From positions 1,631,531 to 1,695,530 of the forward strand of contig MU006219.1 of the NCBI GenBank assembly GCA_010093685.1: 64,000 bases of DNA. Reading direction: 5' to 3'. This document shows, one piece after another, positions 1 through 12,600 of this stretch. Below the pieces are notes generated by a model. That model saw only the letters and a program-made list of their open reading frames with translations. It did not search any database and had not been told where the DNA came from. Positions within the stretch are counted from its first letter, which is position 1; each line of letters begins with the position of its first letter. The position numbers and the translations under genes were made by a program. This DNA comes from Ophiobolus disseminans (lineage: Eukaryota; Ascomycota; Dothideomycetes; Pleosporales; Phaeosphaeriaceae).

Positions 1-742
1 TGAGGATATGCATCATTGCCTAAGATAGATTTTCGTAGGTATTTGTATTAATGGACTTGAATAGTTGTAAGCTTTCTACTCAAATGTTGTAACAACCTTG
101 AGTTGTCGAAGCCTTTCTCATATTCAAGTAGACTACTCAGATGTACTGAATATCTCTAGGGAATATATGTGGTCTACCCTTGGGCATCTAAGTATACTCA
201 TGGAATGCTCTGGATAGTGTGCATCTAGGCTAATTCTCCTCAATCACATTTCCAGGCGTACAATGGTCAACGCCCCAATGAACATTCTTTCTTAATGTTT
301 TACGGTCGCATTGCAGACGTGGTTTATTAGACTAAAAATCTGGGGGAGAAAGATCGCGTGATGAAGGTTTACGACATTTAAGCTAGATCACGTAGGAAGT
401 ATTTCGCCGTTGCGAACTCAGTCTGCTAATGCCTAATCCTTGTCGGCAATATTTTCTGAGATACGACTGAAGCAAGAGGTAGAGGATCATGGATGTTCAA
501 GTGTGAGTAGGAGAGTAGGTGTGGGGCTGCGATGGAGTTGCGGGAACGGCCCAAACAGGACTAGACTAGCGTGCCTGCTGTCAATGTTTGGAGCTTTGTT
601 GTTGTGGTCGCCGCTGCCTACCAACGGGCCGACACGCACAACCTACGACTCCCCGCCGACGACTAACAGTGCTTAGGACTCGATGTTCATGATTATATAG
701 CATTTCATATCTAAGAGCATCATTACCCGGCATTCGCCTGCC
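1..742. other. Intergenic; no gene seen
   Basis: This is the left edge of the window, upstream of the first gene. It is moderately AT-rich at the start, and the only open frame (440-676) has low-complexity random-looking content. I see no tRNA B-box, repeat or splice-supported coding frame. The last 100-200 bases presumably hold the promoter of the gene starting at 743. Confidence 0.5.
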
Positions 743-3548
743 ATGGTACCCTCGCCACGCAAACGCGCGCCGCGGCCAACATTCGACCAAACATGGAACG
801 AAACCGACACCGCCTCCCTCGATCCAAGCTCTCTACCCATCACCAGGGTACCTCGAGCGTGGGAACGCAAACAGGAAATCAAGAGGACGGAAGAGGGACG
901 CGAGAAGAAGATATGGCGCCGGTTCAACCTCAGGTCGCGTGCCACAGACACAACCGAAGAGCAAGACGAAGAGGAGCATGATGCGCGCGCGAGACCAGTA
1001 AAGAAGCTGCAACATCTAAGTCCAAAAGCTATGGAGAAGACTGCGGCGAAGTTCAATGGAAAGAAGCGCACGTTCAAAGCGACGCGTTGGGACCGTCGAA
1101 AGAGCGTCCTACCAAGTAGGGCATTATCAAGACATGCAGCAACACAGGATACTAATTAGTTATGTAGGAAAGAAAAGCACACGTTCGCAAGATGCTCCGA
1201 CAGAAGACCAAGAGGCTGCCGACGATAGCGACGACACGCACGACGCAAGTGCTGTAGACGTTACAGAAGTTGATCCTGCTGTTGAACCAAACATGAATCC
1301 CCTGCAAGACCTTGTGTCAGAGGGCAAGAGCAGGAGAGAAACTTTCTCCTTCACCATGGAAACAGAGGCAGAGACAGTTGATGAGCTCCTCGACCACGAC
1401 AGCATGAGCGATCTGGACAACGTCACCAATGCGCCTGAAGACACCATCCAGGATGAAGATGCCACAATCGTATATCTGTTCCGGTCCCCAGCTAAGACGG
1501 CTGATACGCAGTCACTTGAAACCCCGGAAGAAGTCGACTACCCCGAGTTACCTCACAGCGATCGAGAGGAACCAGCCCTTGAGCCTGTAGATATGGCCGA
1601 GGTCGCAGATACAACAGAGGGGACAGGAATTATGCTCGAAGGAGCAGACCAGGCGGATATTGTAGAGGAACATGTAGAGATAGAAGACCACCAGACAACG
1701 TCCCAAATAATCGAAGTACAAGAGATGGAAATCGAAAGTACCAGCGAGGTGCTCTACCCAGCTCTACCGGCAGAGAGTTTAGACATTGAATCTGTCGAAC
1801 CGGAAGTCCAGGTGCAGGACGATCACGCTCAAGTCACGGTCGAAGACGCCGAGATGCTGGAAACGACATCCAACACGGATGCGGATCAAGAGGGGCAAGA
1901 GGCCGTTGAAGAAGGGAAGGACCTTATTCTCTACGACGACGAAGAGGAATCTGGGGATGAAGAATTTACTGAGGCTTCCTTGCAACTGAACATCCTGCGA
2001 GACTATCAAGACACGCTGCGAGGAAAGCAGCTTACAATGACAGAAGCATCAGAGGATGTAGAAGAAGACAGTGATGTTCAATCGAACGCTGGCCAGATAT
2101 CTCATGTTGAGGCTGCTGATGAGGATGATCAGTACCGTCAACATCAAGAAACTCCCATGCAGTCATCTGTCAAAACCCACATCGAGGACATCACAGACGG
2201 ACTCACACTGTCGTTCACCCCAGCGAAGGCTCCTTCTGCTGAACCTACACCGCAGAAGTTGCAGTCTCCACCCATCTTCCCAGTTCAGTCTAGTCCAGAT
2301 GCAACGATGTCCATCGCTCTAGATGACGACACAGCACTTCTCAAAGACTTTCTCAATCGTGCTGCGGCAAGTAAAGCAGAAAAGGCCGCCGTCATAACCC
2401 ATCGCCGGGAGTCTCTACAAAACCGCCGCGACTCGGACGTTATTCGACATGCTCTTGCATCACCGCGCAAAGTCCTGGAAGAAAAAGATCCCAACTCACC
2501 ATCGAAGCACGACAACGAGTTGACACTCGATCTCTCGCAAACACTAACCCTCAACATGGGACTTAATGCTCTTACATCTCCTTCGCCGGATCAAGCAGAT
2601 GACGAGGACACCGCAGAGGAAAGGTCGTTACGTGGCTCCAGACGATCTTCCCGAGCGAAGAAGTCGCGACTTCCTGCACCCGCATCAGCAGCACCCATAC
2701 CGACACAAGCATCGAAAATTGCGATTCGACGCGCGGATGGCACTGAGCATGTTGTGCTCAAGAAGAGCGACGCACAAGAGCTATCAGCTCTGACTCGAAA
2801 CAACACACGCAAGAATAAGCAGGGTGCTTTTGGTGTTACCGTACGCCTCATGAAATTGGCTATGGATGCCGCTAGTCTTGCACCACTTGACGATTCGACA
2901 AAAGAACCTATCGTCGGCAAAAACATCCGTTGGGACGAGCAGCTTGCGTATTACCAGGAGAATCCCGAAACAGTTGCCGAAGCAGAGTCGCTGGCTACAC
3001 CCGATGAGCTAGGTATGCCCGACCCAGTGTCTACGCCCAGCGCAAAGCCGAAATCGAAGCTCTCCAAGAGCTCAACTCCTAAGATCCGCAGGGTCCGGGG
3101 CTTGGGCACGGCGAATGGTACACCAGGCAAGGGTCTACTTGCGCCAAGTTCTCTACTCCCGGAAGATGTGCAGGAAGAGAAGGAAGCCGCGCAAGCGCCA
3201 GCACAACAATTGCCGAAGCCTAGGGCCAGCAAGATCAAGAAGATGACAGTAGCATCGAGCACAGCCACTGCGGTGTCTATTCCTTCGGACTCGAAACTTC
3301 CGAGCCTCGACATCGTGCCTGTAGGCGTGGAGCCCACCAAGGAACGAAAGAGTCGACTCGCTGCACCTAAGAAGGTCATGTTACCACAGCCTACAGTAAC
3401 ACTACCCGTTGAGGGCAAAGAGAACCCACAACGTACAGGCATCAGTGGTGCAACCCCAAGGAAGGGTATACCCGCACCAAAGGTCATGATACCATCGACT
3501 GTGGGCATGGAATCTGGTCTGCCAAGGCGACGTGGGCGCAAGATCTGA
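743..3548 (+). CDS. Acidic, low-complexity protein of unknown function
   Basis: Two exons, 743-1115 and 1168-3548, give about 917 residues. The intron (1116-1167) has donor GTAGGG, a TACTAAT branch and a TAG acceptor, and joining keeps frame exactly. The first exon is basic and Arg/Lys-rich (about residues 60-124). The middle is strongly acidic, with many Asp/Glu/Thr clusters. The C-terminal third is rich in Ser/Pro/Lys with several S/T-P-x-K/R sites, as in nuclear cell-cycle substrates. A short ordered stretch near residue 710 contains the motif KNIRWDEQLAYYQENPE. No enzyme domain is recognised. A nuclear or chromatin role is only a guess from composition. The gene converges with adenylosuccinate lyase. 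Confidence 0.75.
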
Positions 3549-3810
3549 GCAAGGGGTAGATGTAATGACTTATGACACTGTGTTGATTTCCTCGAGAGTT
3601 TTATACCTTTTTTGCATGTACGGCGTTTTCAGCGGTGGGATATTCGGGCGGTCCGGCGTTCAAAGGGGTGTTTTCACTCGCTTTCGCTGATACTAGCATA
3701 ATGGAATTTACCTCACCAGAAAGAGTTTCCACATAGGTTGTAAATGCATTACTTTTCCCATCACCTCCATCAAATCCACCAGCCCATTCCATCCCATTCC
3801 ATCCCACATC

Positions 3811-5445
3811 TCAAACACTCAACTCCGCTACCCCCGCCCCCTCAATATACGCCCGATACCGCCCTAACTTCTCCCGCAACACCTCTCCACAAAACCTCTC
3901 CACTATCTCCGCGCTGCGTCCCGTATACAACTTGCTATCCAGCATCTCATCCAGATCCGCCCAAATCGGCCTGAAGAACTCGGTCCGCTTAATCCTGTCT
4001 ACCAGATCGTTGGATTTACCCTCGTTCTTGACTTGCGCCCCAGCTTCATGTGAGAGAACGCGAATCTCCTCGTGTGCGTCTTGGCGCGACACGCCTTTTG
4101 CGACGAGGCGCATGATGATAGATTCGGTGATCATGAATGGTAATTCTTCCTGTACGCGTGCGTCTACGCGTTTGGGATAGACGACGAGTCCCGAAGTGAC
4201 GTTATCCAACCCCAAAAGAATCGCATCAGCGAGCAGGAATGTTTCGGGGATGTCGATGCGGCGAATCGCGCTGTCGTCGAGGGTGCGCTCCATCCACTGG
4301 TCAGACAGGGTGTTTGCGAACGAGGCCGGCTTGGAGAGGAGTTCGCGCGAGAGGGCGTAGATGCGTTCGGAGCGCATGGGGTTGCGCTTGTATGCCATTG
4401 CGCTGCTGCCGATTTGGTCTTTTTCAAAGGGCTCTTCAAGTTCCTTCCAGGCGGCGAGGTGGCGGATGTCGCCTGTGATTTTCTGGGCCGTGGCGCCGAG
4501 GCCGCAGATGGCGTTTGCGATGAGGAGGTCTACTTTTCTGGTGTAGGTTTGCGTGGAGACGGGGTAGCATGCTGGGAAGCCTGTTTTTTTGCAGAGCAGG
4601 TCGTTGAGGGCGTCACACTTTGCGGTGTCGTTGGCGAAGACTTCGAGGAACGAGGCTTGTGTGCCGGTTGTGCCTTGGGCGCCCCGGAATTGCAGACCGT
4701 TGCGCACGTGCTCGATGGCTTCGAGGTCGAAGAGTAGGTCTTGGGCCCATTGGGCGGCGCGCTTGCCGACTGTGATTAGCTGGGCGGGCTGGAGGTGGGT
4801 GTAGGCGAGGGTGGGGAGGGATTTCCATTGTAGGGCGAAGGCGGAGAGGTTGGAGAGAACTTTTGCGAGTTTGGGGAGGAGCATGTCCATTGCGTCGCGC
4901 ATGAGGATGAGCTCGGCGTTGTCGGTTACGTAGCAGGAAGTTGCCTGGATGTTGTTAGCTATCATTCAGACTCTGATGGTAGGAGAGCTGATCGATGTCT
5001 CCGCTGCCACACGTGACGAAGAAGCATCACCCAGCACATTTCCCACACGATCAGTACTCACACCATAATGAATAATCCCTGCCGCCTTAGGCGCAACAGC
5101 CCCAAAAGCATGCACATGCGCCATGACATCATGCCTCCTCCTCTTCTCCTCGACCCTCGCCGTCTCAAAATCCTCATCCGTGACGGTCAAATGCTCCCGC
5201 ATCTCCTGCAGCGCCTCCTCGCTGATATTCACTCCGAGCTCTTTCTCTGCCTCGGCCAGGTACAGCCAGAGCTTGCGCCATGTCGAGTGGCGCGACCGCT
5301 GACTGAACAGCTGCGACATCTCCTTGGAGCAGTAGCGCCCCGTGAGAGACGTCTGGTAGGTGTCGAACGCCGAAGTACCATTTTTCGCCGTCATGTCTGC
5401 GATCTGCTTCTGAATGTCGAGCGCTGTGTTTGTTTCATTGGCCAT
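3811..5445 (-). CDS. ADE13: Adenylosuccinate lyase
   Basis: Exons 5445-5062 and 4944-3811 are joined over a 117-bp intron (GTGAGT...CCAG, phase 0) and give 505 residues. The enzyme acts twice in purine synthesis: it splits SAICAR to AICAR plus fumarate, and adenylosuccinate to AMP plus fumarate, in the cytosol. The fumarase/aspartase superfamily signature is clear: the HYG/ATSCYVTDNA region spans the splice site, and THLQPAQ, the GTQASF region and the flexible signature loop SSAMAYKRNPMRSE are all present. The start was set at MANETN, which gives the family-like RYCSKEM region after a short N-terminal extension; the yeast enzyme is slightly shorter (about 480 aa). The longer upstream frame (to 5706) reads through the leader and is not typical. 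Confidence 0.95.
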
Positions 5446-6273
5446 GTTGGGCGAGTGTAGTGTTGGAGAGGTGGTGGTGTGAGTCGATGGTCCTCCGAAT
5501 CGGATCACGGTAATCGCAAACTCTTTATACTTTCCTATTACACTCTCACACGTTGTAGCTCTGACCTTTCCTTCCTTAACCCCGAAAAACAGTATATAAG
5601 TGTTCAGAAACCCACCCACCAAAAGCAGACCCTTTTCTACCCGCAGCAAATTTCGCGGTTCATTCACGTGTGCCCCAAAATTTGAGCTCTTTCGCCAAGA
5701 CCCCACATTGCATCACTCGAAAATGCGCAAACCGTACTCTGATTTGGTAGCGTACTGCTAGCATGTGCGATCGACGGTATAGCAAATGGGATACAGAATT
5801 TTATCCGCGGTGTCTCTGAGCCGCATAGCCATATTTGCACATGATACAGGATGTAAATCCGGTAGGACATTGGTTCAGCATCCATTACACACGTTCCTAC
5901 CCTTGGGCCAAGATTTCCCCGACGGTGGTGCGCATACGATCACCTCATGGACTGATCTGGACGCCTCAAAGTGGGAGAAAGGCTGAGCGCTTTCACGCCC
6001 TCCGTAGACTTCCGATACCGGCCGCGGTAAGTTAGCGTGGGATGTACACAACGAGAACTTCAGTATCTAGCACTGTACGGCGCATCGTGACAATGAATTA
6101 TTGGAGTTGGATTGATAATGATTCGTGTAGCTGGGAATACAGAAATAGTCTGACAGTCCAGACTTGTGGTATCTTCAATGACCCGCTTTCTCCACCAAAC
6201 TGCTGCCCAGCCCACAGCTAAACATACATCTATCCACCGTAGTCTCAACTGTACAAAACAGCTGTGAAGCTGA
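5446..6273. other. Intergenic between adenylosuccinate lyase promoter and acyltransferase 3' end
   Basis: This 830-bp stretch lies upstream of the - strand lyase gene and downstream of the - strand acyltransferase gene. A CACGTG E-box-like hexamer lies at about 5667. Short open frames (5664-5885, 5786-6035) overlap each other on both strands and have no family character. I see no other feature. Confidence 0.5.
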
Positions 6274-7908
6274 CTACAATGCTGGAGATTTCCACACGTC
6301 TCTGTTAATCTTGAAGAGATTGCTCTGCTTGTGCGGGAGACTGACTTCGCGCTCCTTGTAGAAGCCTGCTTCTTGGAGGTATTGTGCAAGTCTTCATTTG
6401 TCAGTCTTCGTGATCACACAACAGCATGATTATAGGACTTACTTCTCGTTGTCAACCCGCGGCTCCAGCATCACCCTCTCCGTTCGGTTGTCCGCAAGCC
6501 AGCAGTAATGCACAAGTGCACTCAGCCAGATCTTCACTCTGTGAGGGCCTCTAAACTCCTGCTCGCCGATCAGGCAATGGAATCCGCGGTCCCAGTCGCT
6601 AACGATCGGGACATATTTTCCAAGATTGTCTTCCTTGACCCAGTATATCTCGAAGTAGCCAAATGGTTTACCGTCCCAGCACCCGATGGCCGGAAACGAA
6701 TTCTTCGACTTCAAGCCGTTCTTGAGAAACTCCTCCTGATGGGTCAAGTCGCCGGCCTCACCCCAGAAGTGCGCCACGCGCGGTTCGTTCATCCACTTCT
6801 GCAGGTACTCGGCGTCCGACTTGAGGTCCAGATTCAATGAGTTCATTGTGGGGATGTTGAAATCTGAGGAAGAGATCTGGCTATTTCGGGGTGTGGAGGT
6901 GAGACTGGAGATAGGGCCACGGTGTCGGAGGGGCTTCGACGAACAGGAAGCGACACGGAACGAGAGGTACTGCCCGACGCTGGGTATGTATCGCGTGTAG
7001 AAGACCTCGCCCTGCCTAGGCGGCTTGGGTCGTACAGGATGTCGGACGTTGTTCGTGAAGACGTATTGTGCAGGCGGCGGGGGGTAGTAGGTCGGAAGAT
7101 GGGAACTCGAGTGGAATGGACCTGGTGCTGTCGGCGACCACAGACTAGGCAAGGCCTGTTCAAGCTGCTGTTCCTTAATCGACTCAGCTCCAAGACCTCG
7201 CGCTGGTGAAGATGGCCTCGAAGCGTACGGCGAGCCAGACGGGAAGGGTGACTGGGCCATTGGCGACAATGTGAAGAGATAGATTCGAGGGTCGAGCTGC
7301 CAGAAGGTGGTGCGACTAACGAACATCTTCTGCCAGCCCTCGGGCGAGTTCTCTTCTTGCGCGCATCCGACCGTCGAGTCTTCGCTGGCTATGAGCCCCA
7401 TGCGCTCCAGCTTGGGCAGCACGACCTTGCCCTTGAATATGCCCTCCCTGTTGATGTTTATCCTCCATTCTCCCTTGGGCTTGCCAGAGTTGGCAGTGTT
7501 CTTCGATGTCGCATTCGTGACTTGGAGCGTCGGCTCCTGCTGGTGGAAATACCAGTACAGACTGGCCCACAGCATCATGGCGATCTGACGCGTGGGCGAG
7601 GCCGCGGCCTTGTACTCATTGCTACTGGGGTTCGATATGGAGGATATGAAGAGGTGATCACCGTTGAGCGTCGGCCTCTTGTATCGGTGCACATCTCGCG
7701 GTGGAAACCTTTCGTGGTCGTGGTCGGTTCCATGCTGCTCTCCTTGCTCGGGGTCCACCTCATCCTCCGAGTTTAGTATAATTGTCCAACCGGCAGGAAA
7801 GGGAGAGTGTGTTGCCAAATCATTTGACTTGAAAAACAAGCCTCCAAATACGGGCGTCACAGCCAAATTCTGGCCGTTAGGCAGGTGGACAATGTTGGCG
7901 GGGGCCAT
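6274..7908 (-). CDS. Siderophore-type N5-hydroxyornithine acyltransferase (SidF/SidL family)
   Basis: Exons 7908-6443 and 6391-6274, with a 51-bp intron (GTAAGT...AAG), give 527 residues. The N-terminus (VHLPNGQNLAVTPVFGGLFF) and the C-terminal GNAT-like IucB/AlcB fold (WMNEPRVAHFWGEAG, FGYFEIYWVKED, LEPRVDNEK) match fungal siderophore acyltransferases. These move an acyl group (anhydromevalonyl for SidF, acetyl for SidL) from CoA to N5-hydroxyornithine. The linker at about residues 260-320 is Pro/Ser-rich. The second exon supplies the conserved end KLAQYLQEAGFYKEREVSLPHK. The C-terminal tripeptide is PAL, not a clean PTS1, so peroxisomal location is uncertain. No NRPS or other siderophore gene is nearby. 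SidF against SidL cannot be settled here; the start at MAPANIVHLP fits the family better than the upstream frame start. Confidence 0.85.
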
Positions 7909-8438
7909 GGTGAAGATAGTGGGGTAGCTCGCAGGAATGATATGAGACAGACGCTGGACGTAAAGGACTATAAGCTCAAGCAGAAAGCACACTGCAGTCA
8001 CCGCACATTGCGTGAGGCAGGCACCAAGTAGGCCAGAGACCTAAGCGGGCACGCGAACGATCAGAAACTGCTGCCCAGCTATCAACCATCGCGTTGTTGA
8101 CGGCCCGGAAATGGCGCCACGGGATAATTCGCGGGACGCTGCAAGACTCAACAACGTCGCAGCGCCCTCTACAAACTTCATTGTGTATCTTCGCGGCCTC
8201 GTAGCCAGAACTGCGGATAAGGGAATCGAAAATACATCATTCTGGTACAATGTGTGGGGTAGTTGCAGGTCATTGGCTGGCGGACACAGCAACCGCGAGG
8301 GAGCTCGGACATGTGCTCGGTATGACGAAATGCGAGGTGATTATCTAGCAACACCTTCCAGAACACCTCCACGACAACTACAACGCTGAAACACGCACAC
8401 CGAGCTCAATTGAACACAACACGTTGAATACAAGCATC
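7909..8438. promoter_or_regulatory. Divergent promoter of acyltransferase and Mn-SOD genes
   Basis: The two start codons face away from each other over 530 bp. The interval contains GATA-type motifs (GATAA near 8119 and 8213, TTATC near 8341) and one inverted CCAAT at about 8269-8275. In other fungi, GATA factors (SreA) and the CCAAT-binding HapX complex control siderophore and iron genes, so these are candidate sites. None matches the extended SreA consensus exactly. Open frames here (8041-8389) have no family character. Confidence 0.4.
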
Positions 8439-9235
8439 ATGAACTCGACACTCCTCCGCACATCTGCCCTCCGCTCGGCGGCCAGGGCCACGGCTTCCAC
8501 CGTCTCCCGCGCTGGACTCGCAGGCACCACATTCATTCGCGGAAAAGCGACACTGCCCGACCTGCCATGTACATAATCCCCTAAAACAATAACCATTGAA
8601 TCTAACCCTCCCATTCAGACGACTACGGCGCCCTGGAGCCCTCTATCTCCGGCAAAATCATGGAACTGCACCACAAAAACCACCACAACACCTACGTAAC
8701 CTCCTTCAACACCTTCAGCGAGCAAATCGCCGAAGCCAAGCAAAAGTCCGACATCGCCGCGCAAATCGCCCTGCAGCCCATGATCAACTTCCACGGCGGC
8801 GGACACATCAACCACTCCCTGTTCTGGGAGAACTTGGCGCCCACCAGCCAGGGCGGCGGCGAGCCCCCGACGGGCGCGCTGAGCAAGGCGATTAACGACA
8901 GCTACGGCAGCTTGGATGCGTTCAAGGAGAAATTCAACGCTGCGCTGGCGGGCGTGCAGGGTAGTGGGTGGACGTGGTTGGTGCAGGATGTGCAGACGGG
9001 GAGCTTGCAGATTAGGAGTTATGCAAACCAGGATCCGGTGGTGGGGCAGTTTAGGCCTGTGCTTGGGGTTGATACTTGGGAGCATGCTTATTAGTACGTT
9101 TGGCGCTGGTGGGGGTGAATATGGATATGGTGCTAACGCTGTGACAGTCTCCAGTATCAGAATCGCAAGGCGGAGTACTACAAGGCGATTTGGAATGTTA
9201 TTAACTGGAAGGCGGCGGAGAAGCGATTCCAGTGA
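8439..9235 (+). CDS. SOD2: Mitochondrial manganese superoxide dismutase
   Basis: Three exons (8439-8568, 8619-9093, 9148-9235) give 230 residues. Introns are 50 and 54 bp with GTACAT and GTACGT donors. An N-terminal basic, Ser/Ala/Arg-rich presequence of about 30 residues precedes the mature start LPDLPYDYGALEPSISGKIM. Metal ligands are visible: the His in the HHKNHHNTYV block, the His in HINHSLFWENL, and Asp and His in DTWEHAYYLQYQN. The GGGHINH context supports Mn/Fe-SOD. It converts superoxide to hydrogen peroxide and oxygen in the matrix. Length is normal for the family. Confidence 0.97.
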
Positions 9236-9653
9236 ATGGCGTGCTTGGACTGGAGGGTATGAGGTACAGATGGATGATGGTTGGTGTGTTGGCGTCTACG
9301 TCTTCCAAGAATGAGAACGAGCATGAACAACAGTCCAACGCCAAACTTGTTCCTGTCTGTATACACATACCGTTCAAGAATGACAATGAGAATAATAAAC
9401 GATCCCTTCAACCTTCGTCGGTTACAGCATCTTGTCTTCATGAAGTTTTGATTCCCTCGACTTCTGCCTCACATCTAAACAACACACGCTATGAATGCAA
9501 TTCGCAATGCGAAACCCAAACCCGAACCGCAGCCCTTGTTGTCTACATATATCCTTCCAACCCGTTCCACCCAAATGCAGAAATACCCAAACGCCAAATC
9601 ATGCAATGCAACGCAAGTCCCAGATCCCCACGCTACTCACAAACGCAGCCCAA
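9236..9653. other. Convergent 3' region; nothing else seen
   Basis: This 418-bp interval lies between the end of the SOD gene (+) and the end of the 1032-aa gene (-). Overlapping open frames on both strands show no consistent coding signal. It likely holds the two 3' UTRs. Confidence 0.5.
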
Positions 9654-12600
9654 TCAATGCTGAATCCCCTGCATCCACTGCGTAATATTATCCCTCTGCC
9701 TCGGATCCATCGGCGGCATCATCATGCCCATACCCATACCATTCATGCCCATACCCATCTGCATCTGCATCTGCATGGGCATACCGTTCATCTGCATGCC
9801 CATTCCGTTCATGGGCATCATACCCATTGGCATTTGCATGCCCATTTGGGGCTGCATCATGAGATTGGGCTGCGACATCATGCCCATGTTCATTGGGTGC
9901 ATTTGCTGCTGGGGATACATGGGTTGGGGCATCATAGATTGGCTGTGCGGGTCAGCGGGGTTGTATATCATTCCCTGTTGGGGTGCGGGTTTGCCCGCGA
10001 TTTGATTCTTGTAGGCTTGGATCTTGAGGGCGAGGGGTTGGTCGTCGTCGTTCCTGTCTTGTGTGGCGGGGATGAGGGGGCCGTAGGAGCCGTAGCTAGA
10101 TGCGCGCATGTTTGCGTTCATGCGTTCTGTTTTCTTGCGTTCTTCTGCGACGACGTTTTGGGCGAGCAGGCTGCCCTGGGGGAGGTGGGAGATGAGTTGT
10201 TGGTCGGAGACTTTGCGGGCTTGGTTGTGGACGTCGATGGGGTTGGCGGAGAGCACGTCCGCCATGCTTAGGCTGGGGCGGAGACCGGGGCGGGTGGGAC
10301 CTGATATTTCGCCGCCACGTGCTGCGGCTTCGGCTTGCAGACGTGCTCGGCGTTGGCCAAGTGTTTCTTCTTCGTCGGCGCCGGGTGATGGTGTGGGTTT
10401 GGGCACCTCCTTGCCCTTGTCTGCGGCTTCTGGACCTCCAAACTTGCTCATCATCTCGCTTGCAAAGTCGACACTGATAGTGCTCTTGCGAATATCATCT
10501 CCCAGGGCTGCGTCGAGCTCTTTCTTCTCCCTCAGACGTCGCATACGTTCACCTAGAGTCTCGCCCTCGTCTTCATCGGTCTCAGGTCCAGGTGTTGTTG
10601 TCGTTGGAACAGCCAGATGGAGTTGGCTTTGCGATTGACCGAATCCTCGCCTGCTTGGGCTGTCTCCACGAAGTCTAGCACGTCGGCGGCTGAGCGGCTC
10701 GCGGTCTTCACGTTCTCGTTGAGCAATCAATCCCACCGGACGATCCATTTCCTGGTGCCGTTGCTGATTCTGCTGGTACAGTACACCCAGTGGGACATCG
10801 TCATCAGAGTCGTCATCTTGCCCCTGTGCTTCCCACGCCAGATTGACCTTCTTCTTGATACGTTTCTGCTTCTCCTTCTCGGCCATGTCATCGAGTTCGA
10901 GCAGCGTTCTATGCGTGGGCATCTGGCCCTGATCGACAAGAGTGGCATAATTCATGTTACGAGTCTTTTGCTTTGCCTTGCGCAGCTGGAGCTCCGCAAG
11001 TAGCGTAGTAGGCGCACCATAGTATTGCGGCTCTTCGTCCTCTTCTTCTACCGGCTGTTCTTCTTCTACTTCTTCTTCATCGTCCATGTGCGCCTCGTCA
11101 TACACGTCATCAGGATTGCGTCCAGGCTCATTGTCGTAGTATCGTCGTTTGGGGGTAACGCCATCTTGACTCGGTGGACCTCTGGCATGCTCGTCGCGTT
11201 CATCAAGCTCATCGCCTAAACTCATGCGGCTCTCGCTGGCCTTTAGGATTAGTAGATTCATATCAGCCGAGCTATTGCGCTTCTTGAGCTTGTTCAGAGG
11301 GTCGCCACTCGAGTTACGTTTGGTATCCAGCATCATGAACGAACTGCGCCGCCTTGTTTCCGCCAATGGAGGTGGTATTTCGGGAAGTCTCGTGCTCTTT
11401 CGTTTCTGCTCCGGTCCGTACACCTCATTGCCAACATGCCCAGCAAATGGATGGTCTGTGAACGCAGACACTGGCGCACGGGCCGAGGCATCGAGTATGC
11501 TATCAAGAGTGTCCTTGGCAGACTCGCCTTTGACGGCGAATTCTTGTGTAGGCGCGACTTGGTCGAAGTAGGCGCTTGCCCGAAGCTGCGGCGGAAGACC
11601 GGCCATACTTTGTCGACTCTTTCTGTTGGGGTTCGCAGTCTCTCCAAAGTCTTCACCGAGCAGGGGTGCAGATTGCCGTTTCTCCGCCTGCATAGAGTCC
11701 AACAGCTGTGTGCGCCGTCTTGCTTGTATGTTGGATGCTGGCAATTGCGACAGTCGCTTGGGCAGGTTCAGCATTCTCGGCACGGGGGCTGGGTAGAAGA
11801 CCATGGCATCGTCTGGCGGTGGCGCCCCCTGGGTAGGAGGGCCGTATGGCGCTCGCATCATGCTGTTGTACGAGGAGTGCCGACTGTGAGTGCCGTGTGA
11901 GGGCGTGGGCTCTTCCTCCTGAACAGTGTCGGGGCAGTGTACGCCGTCAAAGTCCTGCCATAGTGTGCGTGCTTGGCGGGTGGTATCGGTTGAGGCTGCG
12001 GTGGGAGGGCGGTCGGGATAGTCGTGGTGGTTTGCGTACTGGAGGTACTCGGCGGAATGAGTGTGGTTGCCATTCCGCGCTGGGTGGTCCAGTACGACGC
12101 TGTTCCGCAGCTCGTCTCGCAGCTCGTTTGCAATCTCGTCATACTTGCGGGTGAAAGATGAGACCTTGCGCGCATCTGGATGCGGCGGAGAGTCGGAACG
12201 ATGAATAGCGAGCGGGGCCGATCGTTGCGACTGAGGCGACCCGGGATGGTCGAAGGCGGCCATTTCATCGATGATTTCGTCGGGGTGCACGATCTGGCCG
12301 AGTCGCGAGGCCTTTGACTCGGAGCGCTGGCGCTGTATGGAAGCCGAGGGGTTGGAGAAGGAGCCGCCCGAGCGCAGTGAGCCCACCGGCGACGTCACAT
12401 AGCCTCCGGGCGAGTATCCACCCCACCGTGCCGCGCCATTCAGGTCTACGATCGAGTTGGCATGGGAGCTGGTCGAAAGATTGCGACTCCGCGTGCTGGA
12501 CAGCTGCGTGGGATCATCGTATGACCGTCGGCTGTCTGATCGCTTCAGTTCCGAGTGCAGCTTCCGGATCTCTTCGCCGAGGTCTGAACCTGCTTCGCTC

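Noticed and set aside
440..676. 78-codon ORF upstream of the first gene
   Set aside because: Random composition, no domain, and it overlaps an opposite-strand frame of similar quality.
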